From positions 1 to 64,000 of the forward strand of contig JAVBSY010000052.1 of assembly GCA_031556475.1 (NCBI GenBank): a stretch of DNA of 64,000 bases, in the 5' to 3' direction. Below are positions 53,990 through 62,710 of this stretch, piece after piece. The stretch comes from Azoarcus sp031556475 (GTDB taxonomy: Bacteria > Pseudomonadota > Gammaproteobacteria > Burkholderiales > Rhodocyclaceae). The stretch's first letter is position 1. Every line of letters begins with the position of its first letter. A model generated the notes under the pieces. The model was not told the origin of the DNA and made no database searches. It was given only the letters and a program-made list of their open reading frames with translations. Position numbers and translations under genes: made by a program.

Positions 53990-54083
53990 CCACGTGGCCG
54001 TGGTCGTTATAACTCAAACCCACGCAGCCAAGACCAATAACCGAGACTTCCGGCCCGGATTTTCCAGATCGACGCGTTTTCAT
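53990..54083 (-). pseudogene. aldo/keto reductase, N-terminal stump
   Basis: The ATG at 54083 follows AAAGGAGTGGCC, a strong ribosome binding site. It reads MKTRRSGKSGPEVSVIGLGC followed by VGLSYNDHG, which matches the first 30 residues of aldo/keto reductases. After that the family match ends and the frame continues into unrelated sequence. Only the beginning of the gene was kept, so it is a deletion remnant. Confidence 0.7.
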
Positions 54084-54198
54084 GGCCACTCCTTTCTGTC
54101 ATCCGTTCGTCGGCTCCATTGATTTTGCCGGCATGCCCACCACCTGCGCCATTGCGCCAACACGCTTCAAAAGGCCACCTTCCTGCGATTCGGTGACG

Positions 54199-55113
54199 CT
54201 ATCTCTCCAAGCGTCCCATCGTCACGCCCGCGACAATCAAGATCATGCCGAACAGCATCAGCGGCGTCGGTACTTCGCCGAGCCAGAAATAAGCACCCGC
54301 GACCCCAAAAACAGGGACAAGGGTCAACCACAAGCCAGCGGTGCTGGCGCTCAGATATTTCAACCCTATCAAGTACAGCCAGAACGCCAAGGCATATTGC
54401 ACGATGCCGGAAGCGGCGGCATAGGCAAGGTACCCAAAGCCAAGCCCGGCAAATTCGTTGGAGACCGCACCCGAAATCCTGGCGCCGGCGTAGATCAGCA
54501 GGGCGCACAGCAATCCGACGATTTGCTGGCCGCTCGCCAGTACCGCAGCGGGAAAACCACCCGCCAGTTTCGAGGAAAAGACCACGTAGCTGGCGGCAAA
54601 CGCGGTGGACAGGACGATCAGCATGTCGCCAGCAAGGCTCTTGCTTTCATCGGCCGATATCGCGTCACAGGAAACAAGCATCAGACCCACGACGGCAATC
54701 AGGATGCACAACGACAGTTTTCTCGATGGCCTATGGCGCAGAAAAAGCCATGCGAGAAGCACGATGAAGATCGGCTCGGTGGAACCGATGATCGCGGCGC
54801 TGCCGGCCGATGTCAGGCTCAATCCCCACAGACCGATGCTGTAGGTCAGGCCCGGCTCAAGAACACCGGTCAGGGACGCTTTGCCGAGCGCCGGCGATAT
54901 GTATTTCCACGGATGATGCGGAATCGACATCAGCAGCAGCATCACGACGCTCGCCACCAACTGCACGACCAGCAAGGCAGGAGCCGAGAAGTTCTCAAGC
55001 AGATTCCGGCTCATGACAGTCGCCCCTCCCCAACACGCCGCAGAGCCAATCATCGCCATGACCGCGAAAAGCGTCGTGTTCCCACGAGGGTGGATCACTG
55101 GCAGTGTGCGCAT
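54199..55113 (-). CDS. EamA-family (DMT) transporter
   Basis: Ten-helix drug/metabolite transporter, 304 residues, with two EamA repeats. AMIGSAACWGGATVMSRNLL opens the first, GAAIIGSTEPIFIVLLAWLF-like sequence (here SAAIIGSTEPIFIVLLAWLF) ends it, and ASTAGLWLTLVPVFGVAGAY marks the end of the second. These exporters often carry amino acids or metabolites. It is divergent from the MarR gene, which probably controls it. Confidence 0.9.
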   Translation of the reverse strand: MRTLPVIHPRGNTTLFAVMAMIGSAACWGGATVMSRNLLENFSAPALLVVQLVASVVMLLLMSIPHHPWKYISPALGKASLTGVLEPGLTYSIGLWGLSLTSAGSAAIIGSTEPIFIVLLAWLFLRHRPSRKLSLCILIAVVGLMLVSCDAISADESKSLAGDMLIVLSTAFAASYVVFSSKLAGGFPAAVLASGQQIVGLLCALLIYAGARISGAVSNEFAGLGFGYLAYAAASGIVQYALAFWLYLIGLKYLSASTAGLWLTLVPVFGVAGAYFWLGEVPTPLMLFGMILIVAGVTMGRLER

Positions 55114-55276
55114 GCTTCACTCCATTTTTCCCACGGCTGGATCGATATTCGAACAACGGCGAGTCGTGCGCCAAGCGCGGCGGCCAATGATTGGCAGGCC
55201 GCGCTGCGCTATCGAAACAGATGGATTAGAAGTAAATTATATGCATGATTCACACATACAAAAGAAAGAGAAGCTC

Positions 55277-55810
55277 ATGAATGTGAAACAAACCGAAAAC
55301 CTCCTCGGCGCACTGGCTCTATCGATTACCGACGCGGTAGCGCACGGCATCGAGAGCGCGGAAGGCGCCTACGGATCGGATACGTTTGCCCTGGTACTCC
55401 TCCAGCACTGGGGAACCCTGCGCACCGACAAGCTCGGAAGGCAGTTGAGGCTCGCCCACTCTTCCACCGTGCGCCTGATTGACCGTCTGGAACGAACAGG
55501 CTGGGTACTTCGCAGCATCGGCAAGGACAAGCGCACGGTCCTGGTGAGTCTGACCGCCGATGGTCTACGGAAGGCGGAAAGCATTCTCGCGACAAGACAG
55601 CATGTACTCAGCCACCTGGTTGGCGAGCTTTCAAGGACCGAACAGGCGGCGCTGCATTCGATTGCGAAAAAACTGCTGCATGCGTTGACGGTGGATGCCG
55701 CGAGCGGAGAACACAATTGCCGTCTTTGCGACGAACGAGCATGCAATCTGGCCGAATGCCCCGTGGAACGCCGATACCACTCGTTTGCCGACGCTTTGCA
55801 GCCCGATTGA
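55277..55810 (+). CDS. MarR-family regulator with C-terminal Cys cluster
   Basis: A 177-residue winged-helix protein. The DNA-binding part spans about 45-95 with LGRQLRLAHSSTVRLIDRLE and the wing VLRSIGKDKRTVLVSLT. At the C terminus CRLCDERACNLAECPVERR has cysteines 148, 151, 156 and 161, a spacing that could bind metal or sense oxidants; I recall the same tail in other members. Start chosen at 55277 with AGAGAAG upstream; an in-frame ATG at 55241 is an alternative. Divergent from the EamA gene across 163 bp. Confidence 0.87.
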   Translation: MNVKQTENLLGALALSITDAVAHGIESAEGAYGSDTFALVLLQHWGTLRTDKLGRQLRLAHSSTVRLIDRLERTGWVLRSIGKDKRTVLVSLTADGLRKAESILATRQHVLSHLVGELSRTEQAALHSIAKKLLHALTVDAASGEHNCRLCDERACNLAECPVERRYHSFADALQPD

Positions 55811-55963
55811 CGAAAAAATGAATTGTTTGCAGAAGGTGGTCGAAGTCCTACGCCAAGGCATTGTCTATCGATATTCCCAGCGGCGGCACGGCAAAATACC
55901 CGCCAGCACCGCAAATCCGATGCCCGGCCATTCGATGCCCACCCATCGGTTCCTTGACCAAGC

Positions 55964-56971
55964 TTATAGATGGTGAGCGTAGTACCACGCAACGTAGCCG
56001 GCGAACACCCCGTAGAACAGGCTCACCGGTACCAGCCAGCGGAAATCCACGCGCCCGCGCCGAAACAGCCACCACAGGTAAACGATGGCAACGCCGGTGA
56101 GTACCCCTGCCACCATCAATGGCGCATCGAACAGCCAGGGCGTGCCGAACAGGGCGATTGCGCTGGGAATCGTGGCCTGGATCATCATCGCGCCCGAGAT
56201 GTTGGCCAGGGCGAGCCGCTCCTTGCCCTGACGCACCCAGATCAGCGCATTCATGGTTTCCGGCAGTTCGGTCGCCACCGGGCTCAGCACCAGTGCTATC
56301 AGATGTGGCGATAACTGCAACGCCGTACCGATGGCTTCGAGCTGATTGACGAAGACGTGCGACGCAAACGCGATGACGATCAGCGCCAACACCGTCTGCA
56401 CCGCCACCCACCACAGCGAGGGGCTTTCCGCCCTGGGTTGGAGTTTCAGCGGCTCGAGCTCTTCTTCCTCGGGGGCGGTATCCGAGGTTCTCAGTTCGTG
56501 CCACACATACACGCCATAGGCGGCAAGGAAGAGCACCCCCAGCCAGGGCTTGAACGCAAACGCGACCAGGCCCAGCGCGCACTTCACCACGAAGATGGCG
56601 AGGAACCACGACTGATCCCGCGCCAGACGGCCATACTCCACGCGCACCACGTTGTCGGTGCGCCGCAGATGGTGGCGGTTCATCCATAGCGCCACACCCA
56701 CCACGGCATAAGCGACCGTGGCGAGAACCAGGGGGCCGCCCAACGCCGCGCCGACACCGACGTCTTTCTGCTCGGGCGAGTTTCCGAGGATCACGGCGAC
56801 GAAAGTCACCGCGCTTTCCGGTAGCGCCGTACCGAAGGCGGCCAGAACGGTACCGGTGGCGGTGGCACCCAGGTCGAGTTTCCGGCCGAGCCATTCGACG
56901 CCGTTGACGAAGTATTCGCAGGCAAGATAGATCACGCCCGCCGAAAGCAGGAACAACAAGGCTGTAAGCAT
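55964..56971 (-). CDS. CaCA-superfamily cation antiporter
   Basis: A 335-residue membrane protein with about ten helices in two inverted halves. The alpha-repeat motifs are GTALPESAVTFVAVILGNSP in the first half and VATELPETMNALIWVRQGKE in the second, as in sodium/calcium exchangers. The hydrophilic loop between halves (about 150-180) is rich in glutamate. Because the gene lies behind a yybP-ykoY manganese riboswitch, it may export Mn2+ or a Ca2+/Mn2+ mix; substrate is inferred from control only. No ribosome binding site is seen in the 13 nt (GGCTTGAAAAAAC) before the ATG. Confidence 0.88.
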   Translation of the reverse strand: MLTALLFLLSAGVIYLACEYFVNGVEWLGRKLDLGATATGTVLAAFGTALPESAVTFVAVILGNSPEQKDVGVGAALGGPLVLATVAYAVVGVALWMNRHHLRRTDNVVRVEYGRLARDQSWFLAIFVVKCALGLVAFAFKPWLGVLFLAAYGVYVWHELRTSDTAPEEEELEPLKLQPRAESPSLWWVAVQTVLALIVIAFASHVFVNQLEAIGTALQLSPHLIALVLSPVATELPETMNALIWVRQGKERLALANISGAMMIQATIPSAIALFGTPWLFDAPLMVAGVLTGVAIVYLWWLFRRGRVDFRWLVPVSLFYGVFAGYVAWYYAHHL

Positions 56972-56984
56972 GTTTTTTCAAGCC

Positions 56985-57026
56985 GGGCGAGCAGAAAACC
57001 ATTGGCTCAACAACGCGAGCTCGCCC
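56985..57026 (-). promoter_or_regulatory. hairpin in front of the antiporter start, possible expression platform
   Basis: GGGCGAGC and GCTCGCCC form a perfect eight-base inverted repeat with a 26-nt loop. Its 3' arm ends 13 nt before the start codon, so it could control translation in response to the aptamer upstream. No T tract follows, so it is not a typical terminator. Confidence 0.45.
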
Positions 57027-57039
57027 AGCAAAGGTAAGC

Positions 57040-57200
57040 GCGTCGTGGCCAAAGGTCTCACCGGGCTGCCGATACCTGAAGATATCGGGCCATCCACGCC
57101 ATGAAGCCAAGGCTTCAAGTCTGTTGACGTGGATTCCTCCAAAGCCGCAACCGTTGCCCGGTTGCGAGGGAGCGAGGGTGGTTACTCCCCAATGACGATC
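57040..57200 (-). ncRNA. yybP-ykoY (manganese) riboswitch
   Basis: On the minus strand the RNA carries the hallmark GGGGAGUA (57190-57183) near its 5' end and CGUCAACAGACUUGAAGCC in the middle. A stem AUCCACG/CGUGGAU encloses GAAGCC/GGCUUC, a hairpin CCGAUAUC/GGUAUCGG follows, and the closing motif GAGACCUUUGGCC ends at about 57047. Order and spacing fit the yybP-ykoY family, which binds Mn2+ and turns on transporter genes. It directly precedes the CaCA antiporter. Identification is from memory of the consensus; a covariance search would settle it. Confidence 0.85.
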
Positions 57201-57206
57201 CGCACG

Positions 57207-57212
57207 ATTATA
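57207..57212 (-). promoter_or_regulatory. -10 box of the riboswitch promoter
   Basis: TATAAT on the minus strand, a perfect -10, would start transcription near 57200, right at the 5' end of the aptamer. The -35 position reads TTTCTG at 17-nt spacing, a weak match. The rest of 57213-57337 shows nothing else. Confidence 0.6.
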
Positions 57213-57337
57213 GGAGGATGGCGTGATTTCAGAAAGGAGAAAACACGGCTGGCTTCAAACCGAAAGCGGGCCACTCCACTTGATGACTTTCGGCCACTGC
57301 GCATGGCCTCACCAGTGTCTTGAAGGTGATATGGATT

Positions 57338-58594
57338 TCAGCGTCGCTGCATTGGCTTGCGGGTATTCGGGAGGAAAGCGGTCGCCAATCCGAGAAGCGG
57401 CAGGAACGAAGTCGCGCTGTAGACCCAGACGATTCCGTATTCGTCGGCAAGCTGTCCCAATCCGGCAGCGCCAATACCGCCAATACCGAACATCAGCCCG
57501 AACATCAATCCTGAAACCAGGCCAACGCGGCCCGGCACCGCCTCCTGAGCGTAGACCACGAGCGCCGCAAATGCCGAGGACATCACCAGGCCGACCGTGC
57601 TGGCGAGAATGGCTGTCCAGACCAGGTTCGCGTACGGCAGCGCCAGGGCAAACGGGACGACCCCAAGAAACGAAATCCAGATGACGGCCTTTCGACCGAT
57701 GCGATCACCTACCGGGCCGCCAGCAAAGGTGCCGATGGCCACGAACGCCAGAAAAATGAACAGGAAAATCTGGCTTTGCTGGACATCGAGCCCGAATCGT
57801 TGCATCAGGTAAAAGGTGAAATAGTTGGTGAAGGACGCGATATAGACGAACTTCGCAAACATCAGGACACAGATGACTATTACGGCCCGAATGACGCCGG
57901 AGCGATCGAGCCCTTCCTTCTGGTTGAGCGCCAGCCCCTTCAACTGGGCGTGTCCATGCGTGAGCGTCCATCCGGTGAGGCGGAACAAGACGGCAATGGC
58001 GACCAACGCCACCAACATGAACCAGGCTATTGCGGACTGCCCATGCGGAACGATGATGATCGCGGTAAGTAGCGGGCCAATCGCGGAGCCGGTATTGCCC
58101 CCCACCTGAAACGTGGATTGAGCGGTACCGAACCGACCGCCAGACGCCATCCGGGCGACCCGCGATGCCTCGGGATGGAAGGTTGCGGAACCGATACCGA
58201 CAACCGCCGCGGCCGCCAGCAGCATGGGATAGCTGCCTGCTGTCGCCAGAAGCGAGATGCCCAGCAAGGTCACGATCATCCCGGAGGGGAGCAGGTAGGG
58301 CTTGGGATGCTTGTCGGTGTAGAGACCGATCCACGGCTGCAGCAGGGAGGCTGTTACCTGGTAGGTCAGCGCAATCATGCCAATCTCGCTGAAGCTGAGC
58401 GAAAACTGCGTCTTCAGCATCGGATAGATGGCAGGCAGCATCGCCTGGATCAAGTCGTTCAGCAGATGCGCGAACGCGGCCGCCCCAACGATGTGAACAA
58501 AGAACGTGCCTTTCTTTTCCCCAGTGGCAGGAGCCGGGGAAGGAACGCTCGTCGTGTCGAGGACTGCTGTTTCGGTCGGCATGAGCTTGTACAT
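57338..58594 (-). CDS. fsr: fosmidomycin-resistance-type MFS transporter
   Basis: A 12-helix MFS exporter of 418 residues. It matches Fsr: AAAFAHLLNDLIQAMLPAIY, ATFHPEASRVARMASGGRFG, AQSTFQVGGNTGSAIGPLLT and LVSGLMFGLMFGIGGIGAAG. Fsr proteins give resistance to fosmidomycin and trimethoprim when overproduced; natural substrates are unclear. The start is either 58594 or four codons in, at 58582. It is divergent from an AraC-type gene with nested inverted repeats in the shared 163-bp region. Confidence 0.92.
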   Translation of the reverse strand: MYKLMPTETAVLDTTSVPSPAPATGEKKGTFFVHIVGAAAFAHLLNDLIQAMLPAIYPMLKTQFSLSFSEIGMIALTYQVTASLLQPWIGLYTDKHPKPYLLPSGMIVTLLGISLLATAGSYPMLLAAAAVVGIGSATFHPEASRVARMASGGRFGTAQSTFQVGGNTGSAIGPLLTAIIIVPHGQSAIAWFMLVALVAIAVLFRLTGWTLTHGHAQLKGLALNQKEGLDRSGVIRAVIVICVLMFAKFVYIASFTNYFTFYLMQRFGLDVQQSQIFLFIFLAFVAIGTFAGGPVGDRIGRKAVIWISFLGVVPFALALPYANLVWTAILASTVGLVMSSAFAALVVYAQEAVPGRVGLVSGLMFGLMFGIGGIGAAGLGQLADEYGIVWVYSATSFLPLLGLATAFLPNTRKPMQRR

Positions 58595-58646
58595 TGAATC
58601 AAGGGTTGCGGAGTGGCCTGGGCCTTCCCCTTACCGGGAAAGCAAA

Positions 58647-58685
58647 CTTGGGAAGGCCTGGCCACGAGGGGCCCGCCTTCCCAAG
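58647..58685. repeat. 11-bp inverted repeat in the fsr/AraC intergenic region
   Basis: CTTGGGAAGGC (58647-58657) and GCCTTCCCAAG (58675-58685) are perfect inverses around a 17-nt spacer. A further GGCCTTCCC lies at 58621-58629 and a CCAAGTTT follows at 58691. This is a good candidate for the operator bound by the adjacent AraC regulator to control fsr and itself. Confidence 0.55.
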
Positions 58686-58757
58686 AGTCACCAAGTTTAG
58701 GGAGATCGGCCGGGGGCCGTATCGCGCCAATCTGCCGAAAGATGTAGAGTTCCTGCC

Positions 58758-59531
58758 ATGCCGGATCAAGCGACAAACAAGCACCAGGACTTCCACAATC
58801 TCCCGCGACCGCTGGTTGCCATGGAGAACACGCGGCTCGCCGGTACTTCGACGGGATGGCACTCGCACCCCAGGGGACAGCTCCTCTACGCCATCAAGGG
58901 CGTGATGATCGTCCATTCGGAAGCGGGGTCCTGGGTGGTCCCCCCGAATCGCGCGCTGTGGATGGTTGCCGGGCTGCGCCACAGCGTCACCATGTCCGGC
59001 GATGTGGAGATGCGAACCGCCTACATCGATGCGACCGTGATCCAGAACCTTCCCGAGCAAACGTGCGTCATCAACGTTTCGCCGCTTTTGAGAGAGCTAT
59101 TGGTGGAGGCAGCTCGAATCCCGCTGACTCGTGAGCCTGAGGCCAGGGACGAATGGCTCGTTCGTTTGCTCATCGACGAACTCAGGATTTCGAATACGGT
59201 TCCCCTGCACCTGCCGATGCCCAGCGATTCCCGGCTCAAGTCGATGTGCCAATCGCTGATGGAGTGCCCCTCCAACCGGTTGAATGCGACCGAGTGGGCC
59301 GCAACGTTGGGCATGGGGGAACGGACACTTCACCGTCTCTTTTCCCAGGAAACCGGAATGACGTTCTCCCAGTGGCGAGAACAGGCCAGGCTTGTATCGG
59401 CACTCAGGGAAATTGCAGAGGGGAAAAAGGGCATCGAGGTTGCCTTCAATTGCGGATATTCGAGCCAGAGCGCGTTTTCCGCGATGTTCCGGCGCCACTT
59501 CGGCGTATCGCCATCGGCCTTTTATCGCTAG
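58758..59531 (+). CDS. AraC-family regulator with N-terminal cupin domain
   Basis: A 257-residue regulator. The N-terminal cupin shows TGWHSHPRGQLLYAIKGVM and WVVPPNRALWMVAGLRHSV, and the C-terminal domain holds two helix-turn-helix motifs, with ATEWAATLGMGERTLHRLF and VAFNCGYSSQSAFSAMFRRH. This is the NimR-like group, whose members often control a neighbouring MFS exporter. Here the divergent fsr gene is the obvious target. The 92 bp behind it before the cob operon hold no gene. Confidence 0.92.
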   Translation: MPDQATNKHQDFHNLPRPLVAMENTRLAGTSTGWHSHPRGQLLYAIKGVMIVHSEAGSWVVPPNRALWMVAGLRHSVTMSGDVEMRTAYIDATVIQNLPEQTCVINVSPLLRELLVEAARIPLTREPEARDEWLVRLLIDELRISNTVPLHLPMPSDSRLKSMCQSLMECPSNRLNATEWAATLGMGERTLHRLFSQETGMTFSQWREQARLVSALREIAEGKKGIEVAFNCGYSSQSAFSAMFRRHFGVSPSAFYR

Positions 59532-59623
59532 CTCAGGCGGTGCCAGCATTCAGTCAATGGCAGCCTTGGCACGCGCGCCCTTGGCCATGCCAGGCAAATA
59601 CCGAGGAGCTTTCCTGTTATGTG

Positions 59624-60211
59624 TTATTCCTTCTTCGGAAATAGACTGGCCGCTTCCTGGGATTGCACTTCAAACGAAACCAGTTCGCCGAATGCAATCG
59701 CCTCCGTCGGCCACTGGCCGGCTGAGGCAATATCACGTACCCCGGCATGCACAAGCCCGACAGCACGGATCACGCCCGCATGCGTCACCCACAGCGCATC
59801 CCGTCCGCCTGCGCACCAGTCATCGTAGGCCAATGCCACCCGCGCCATGAACCCACGCACGCTTTCGCCACTGCCACCTGCGGGAATGTCAGCAAAGTCC
59901 TGCATCCACGCATCGAATTCCAGGCGTGCGATATCGCTCCACGCCCGCCCTTCCCAGGCGCCGAAATCCATCTCGGCAATACGTGCGTCGCGGCACGGCA
60001 CATCTCCACCCTGCAGGGCATGAACAGCTTCGGCCAACTCGGCGCAACGGCACAGCGGTGAAGTCCGTAGCACCAGGCCCAGTGGCAATTGGGCAACCAC
60101 CCGCCGGGCGATTGCTCGGGTGGCTTGCGGCTCGGCAGGCAAGTCGCTGCGGCCATAGCACAAGCCCTCCTCGGCCTGGACCGGCGCATGGCGCAGCAGC
60201 CATAGCCTCAC
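59624..60211 (-). CDS. cobC: alpha-ribazole phosphatase family histidine phosphatase
   Basis: Member of the histidine phosphatase (phosphoglycerate mutase-like) superfamily, 195 residues. The catalytic motif is LWLLRHAPVQAEEG with the RH pair, and the acidic FGAWEGRAWSDI block and WVTHAGVIRAV with the second histidine are present. Its place 4 bp behind cobS indicates it removes the phosphate from alpha-ribazole 5'-phosphate or adenosylcobalamin phosphate. Last gene of the operon. Confidence 0.9.
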   Translation of the reverse strand: MRLWLLRHAPVQAEEGLCYGRSDLPAEPQATRAIARRVVAQLPLGLVLRTSPLCRCAELAEAVHALQGGDVPCRDARIAEMDFGAWEGRAWSDIARLEFDAWMQDFADIPAGGSGESVRGFMARVALAYDDWCAGGRDALWVTHAGVIRAVGLVHAGVRDIASAGQWPTEAIAFGELVSFEVQSQEAASLFPKKE

Positions 60212-60215
60212 GACA

Positions 60216-61010
60216 TCACCATTGCGCCGCCAACGCCAGATACACCGCCAGTTCGCTCAGTTGCTGCACCGCGCCGAGGCAATCGCCGGTAAAGCCTTGC
60301 AAGCGCCGCGCAAAGCGCCAACCAGCCCAAGCGGTTACGCAGGCCACGAGCGCACAAACGCTCAGCAAAGCAGTCAGGCCCTGTGTCCACGCCACCAAAA
60401 CCAGCGCCGGCATCGCCCAGCACAACCCGATCACGAACGACGCACCGCTGACCGCGTCAGCCAACGGTTTCGATTTACCAGCTTCACCAGCCGCATAGGG
60501 CAAGCTGCGCATCACAAACAACGGCGCCGTGCGCGAGAGCACATGAGCGCTCAATACAGCCAGACAGGCGCTGCCCCACTCGTTCCTTTCGGCCAGCACC
60601 GCGAGCAGCGCCACCTTCAATCCCAGCGCGAGCACCAGCGCAATCGCGCCAAACGCACCGATGCGCGAGTCGCGCATGATCTCCAGCGTGCGCTCGCGTT
60701 CGCGCCCACCACCGAGACCGTCGGCCACATCGGCAAGGCCGTCTTCGTGGAAGGCGCCGGTCAAATACACCGTTGCGATGACGCACAGCAGCGCCGCCGC
60801 GAAAATACCGGCCTGGCCCGGCAACAGTTTCAGCGCAAGGCCGAAGACCAGCGCGCCAACCGCGCCGACGACCCATCCCACGCCAGGGAAATGCCCCGCA
60901 CTTTCGCGCAACATGGCCGGGCTGTAGCCGACCCAGTTCGCCAGTGCCCCAGTCACCGGGATACGCGTAAAAAATTGCAGCGCCAGCAGGAAATGACGCA
61001 GACCATTCAT
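60216..61010 (-). CDS. cobS: adenosylcobinamide-GDP ribazoletransferase
   Basis: Cobalamin synthase, joining adenosylcobinamide-GDP with alpha-ribazole or its phosphate in the inner membrane. The 264-residue protein has about six helices and the acidic motif GAFHEDGLADVADGLGGGRE, the most conserved part of the family, followed by RMRDSRIGAFGA-like sequence (here IMRDSRIGAFGAIAL). The start overlaps the cobT stop as ATGA. Confidence 0.95.
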   Translation of the reverse strand: MNGLRHFLLALQFFTRIPVTGALANWVGYSPAMLRESAGHFPGVGWVVGAVGALVFGLALKLLPGQAGIFAAALLCVIATVYLTGAFHEDGLADVADGLGGGRERERTLEIMRDSRIGAFGAIALVLALGLKVALLAVLAERNEWGSACLAVLSAHVLSRTAPLFVMRSLPYAAGEAGKSKPLADAVSGASFVIGLCWAMPALVLVAWTQGLTALLSVCALVACVTAWAGWRFARRLQGFTGDCLGAVQQLSELAVYLALAAQW

Positions 61011-62068
61011 TGCGTGGCGCCGATTGTTTCTTCGTCGCTACGTGAAACGCTGGCTGACTCGAAACTCGCCATCTCGCGCAGGATGCGACAGGCCGACTCG
61101 ATCAGCGGCCAAGCGAGCGCGGCGCCCGATCCTTCCCCCAAACGCAGATCGAGCCGTAGCAGCGGTTCCAGGTCCAAGTGCGCCAATGCGAGCGCATGTC
61201 CTGGTTCGGCCGAAGCGTGCGCCGCCACGCAACGCTGCACTACGCAGGGCTTCAGCGCCTGCGCCACCAGCACCGCGGCCGTGGTGATGAAGCCGTCGAT
61301 CACGATCACACGCCTTTCCTGCGCCGCCTGCAGCACCGCGCCAACCAGCGTGGCGATTTCGAAACCACCGAATGCCGCAAGTGCTGCCACAGGTGTGTCT
61401 GCGTGCGCATGCAAGCCGTACACCTGGGCCAGCACAGCGCGCTTGCGTGCCACGCCTGCGGCATCGAGTCCGGTACCGGAGCCGACACAGATATCGAGCG
61501 CCGCGCCAGTAAGCTTCGCCGTCAGCAAAGACGCCGCCGATGTGTTGCCGATACCCATTTCGCCGAGCAACAGAACGTTGCCCGGCAATGTGCGCACGAT
61601 CTCGCGGCCATTGGCGATGGCCTGCGCGCATTGTGCTTCGGACATTGCCGGCCCGGCCGAGGCATCCGCCGTACCGGGCGCGATCCTGCACCGCACCAGC
61701 CCAGGGTGCGGCTGAAAATCGTGTCGCACGCCGCAATCGGCCACCGTCAGCGCCAAGCCATGCTGCCGCGCGAGCACGCTCACCGCGGCGCCGCCAGAAA
61801 GGAAGTTCTGCACCATCTGCCAGGTCACATCGCCGGGATAGGCGGACACGCCCTGTGCGGCCAGACCATGGTCACCCGCGCACACCAGCATCTGCGGCGC
61901 ATGCAATCGTGGAGATTCGGTGTTCAGGATCTGGCCGATGCGCAGGCCAAGCGACTCCAGCCGGCCCAGCGAACCAAGCGGCTTGGTCTTGTTGTCGATC
62001 AGGTACTGCAGACGGGTATCGAGCGCGGCATTGCCGATGTCAGGCACTTCGGGTAATTGGATATTCAT
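61007..62068 (-). CDS. cobT: nicotinate-nucleotide-dimethylbenzimidazole phosphoribosyltransferase
   Basis: Makes alpha-ribazole phosphate from dimethylbenzimidazole and nicotinate mononucleotide. The 353-residue protein has KPLGSLGRLESLGLRIGQI, VCAGDHGLAAQGVSAYPGDV, LLGEMGIGNTSAASLL, FGGFEIATLVG and LRLGEGSGAALAWPL with the catalytic glutamate. Full length. It lies between cobU and cobS. Confidence 0.95.
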   Translation of the reverse strand: MNIQLPEVPDIGNAALDTRLQYLIDNKTKPLGSLGRLESLGLRIGQILNTESPRLHAPQMLVCAGDHGLAAQGVSAYPGDVTWQMVQNFLSGGAAVSVLARQHGLALTVADCGVRHDFQPHPGLVRCRIAPGTADASAGPAMSEAQCAQAIANGREIVRTLPGNVLLLGEMGIGNTSAASLLTAKLTGAALDICVGSGTGLDAAGVARKRAVLAQVYGLHAHADTPVAALAAFGGFEIATLVGAVLQAAQERRVIVIDGFITTAAVLVAQALKPCVVQRCVAAHASAEPGHALALAHLDLEPLLRLDLRLGEGSGAALAWPLIESACRILREMASFESASVSRSDEETIGATQ

Positions 62069-62122
62069 GGCACCAGTAGAAAATCAGCCAAATGATTGAA
62101 AAATGCCGCTACCGCGGACGAC

Positions 62123-62710
62123 TCACCCTCTGGGCTCCTTCAGGATCAGGGGCAAACCGGCCGCCATCAGGACCACCCGGTCGCACAAGGCCGCGACACG
62201 CCGGTTCAAGCCGCCGAGTTCGTCGACAAAGGCTCGTACCTCGGCGCCAAGCGGAATCACGCCCAGGCCGATCTCATTGCTGACGAGCACCACCGGCCCA
62301 GACGCATCATGCAGCGCGGCAAAGAACTCGGAAACAAAGCGTCCTTGCGGATCGGCAGCCATATCGGATGGCATCGCCGGCATGAGCCGATTGGTGAGCC
62401 ATAGTGTCAGGCAGTCGACCAGCACCAATGTTTGCGCCGTACTGTGCGTGGCGATCGCGCGGCCAACCGCCAAGGGCTCTTCGACGGTGCGCAATCCTGG
62501 CGCCCGCTCCGAGCGCTCGCGCTGATGCCGCATGATACGCAGGCTCATCTCCGCGTCATACGCCTGCCCGGTCGCCACGAGCACTGCACGGTGTGCCGCA
62601 TCCGCTGCCAGCCACTCGGCCGCGAGTTGCTCGGCACGGCGCGACTTGCCGCTCTTCTGACCACCGAGAATCAGCTCGCGGCGTGCGAAAACGGGAAACC
62701 GGGTATTCAC
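62123..62710 (-). CDS. cobU: bifunctional adenosylcobinamide kinase / guanylyltransferase
   Basis: Phosphorylates adenosylcobinamide and transfers GMP to it. The 195-residue protein has the P-loop ELILGGQKSGKSRRAEQLA, an ATGQAYDAEMSLRIMRHQ block containing the guanylylated histidine, LVDCLTLWLTN, and LVSNEIGLGVIPLG near the C terminus. The start at 62710 (MNTRFPVFARR) is 54 bp upstream of cobT. The 113 bp between cobD and cobU are not coding. Confidence 0.94.
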   Translation of the reverse strand: MNTRFPVFARRELILGGQKSGKSRRAEQLAAEWLAADAAHRAVLVATGQAYDAEMSLRIMRHQRERSERAPGLRTVEEPLAVGRAIATHSTAQTLVLVDCLTLWLTNRLMPAMPSDMAADPQGRFVSEFFAALHDASGPVVLVSNEIGLGVIPLGAEVRAFVDELGGLNRRVAALCDRVVLMAAGLPLILKEPRG

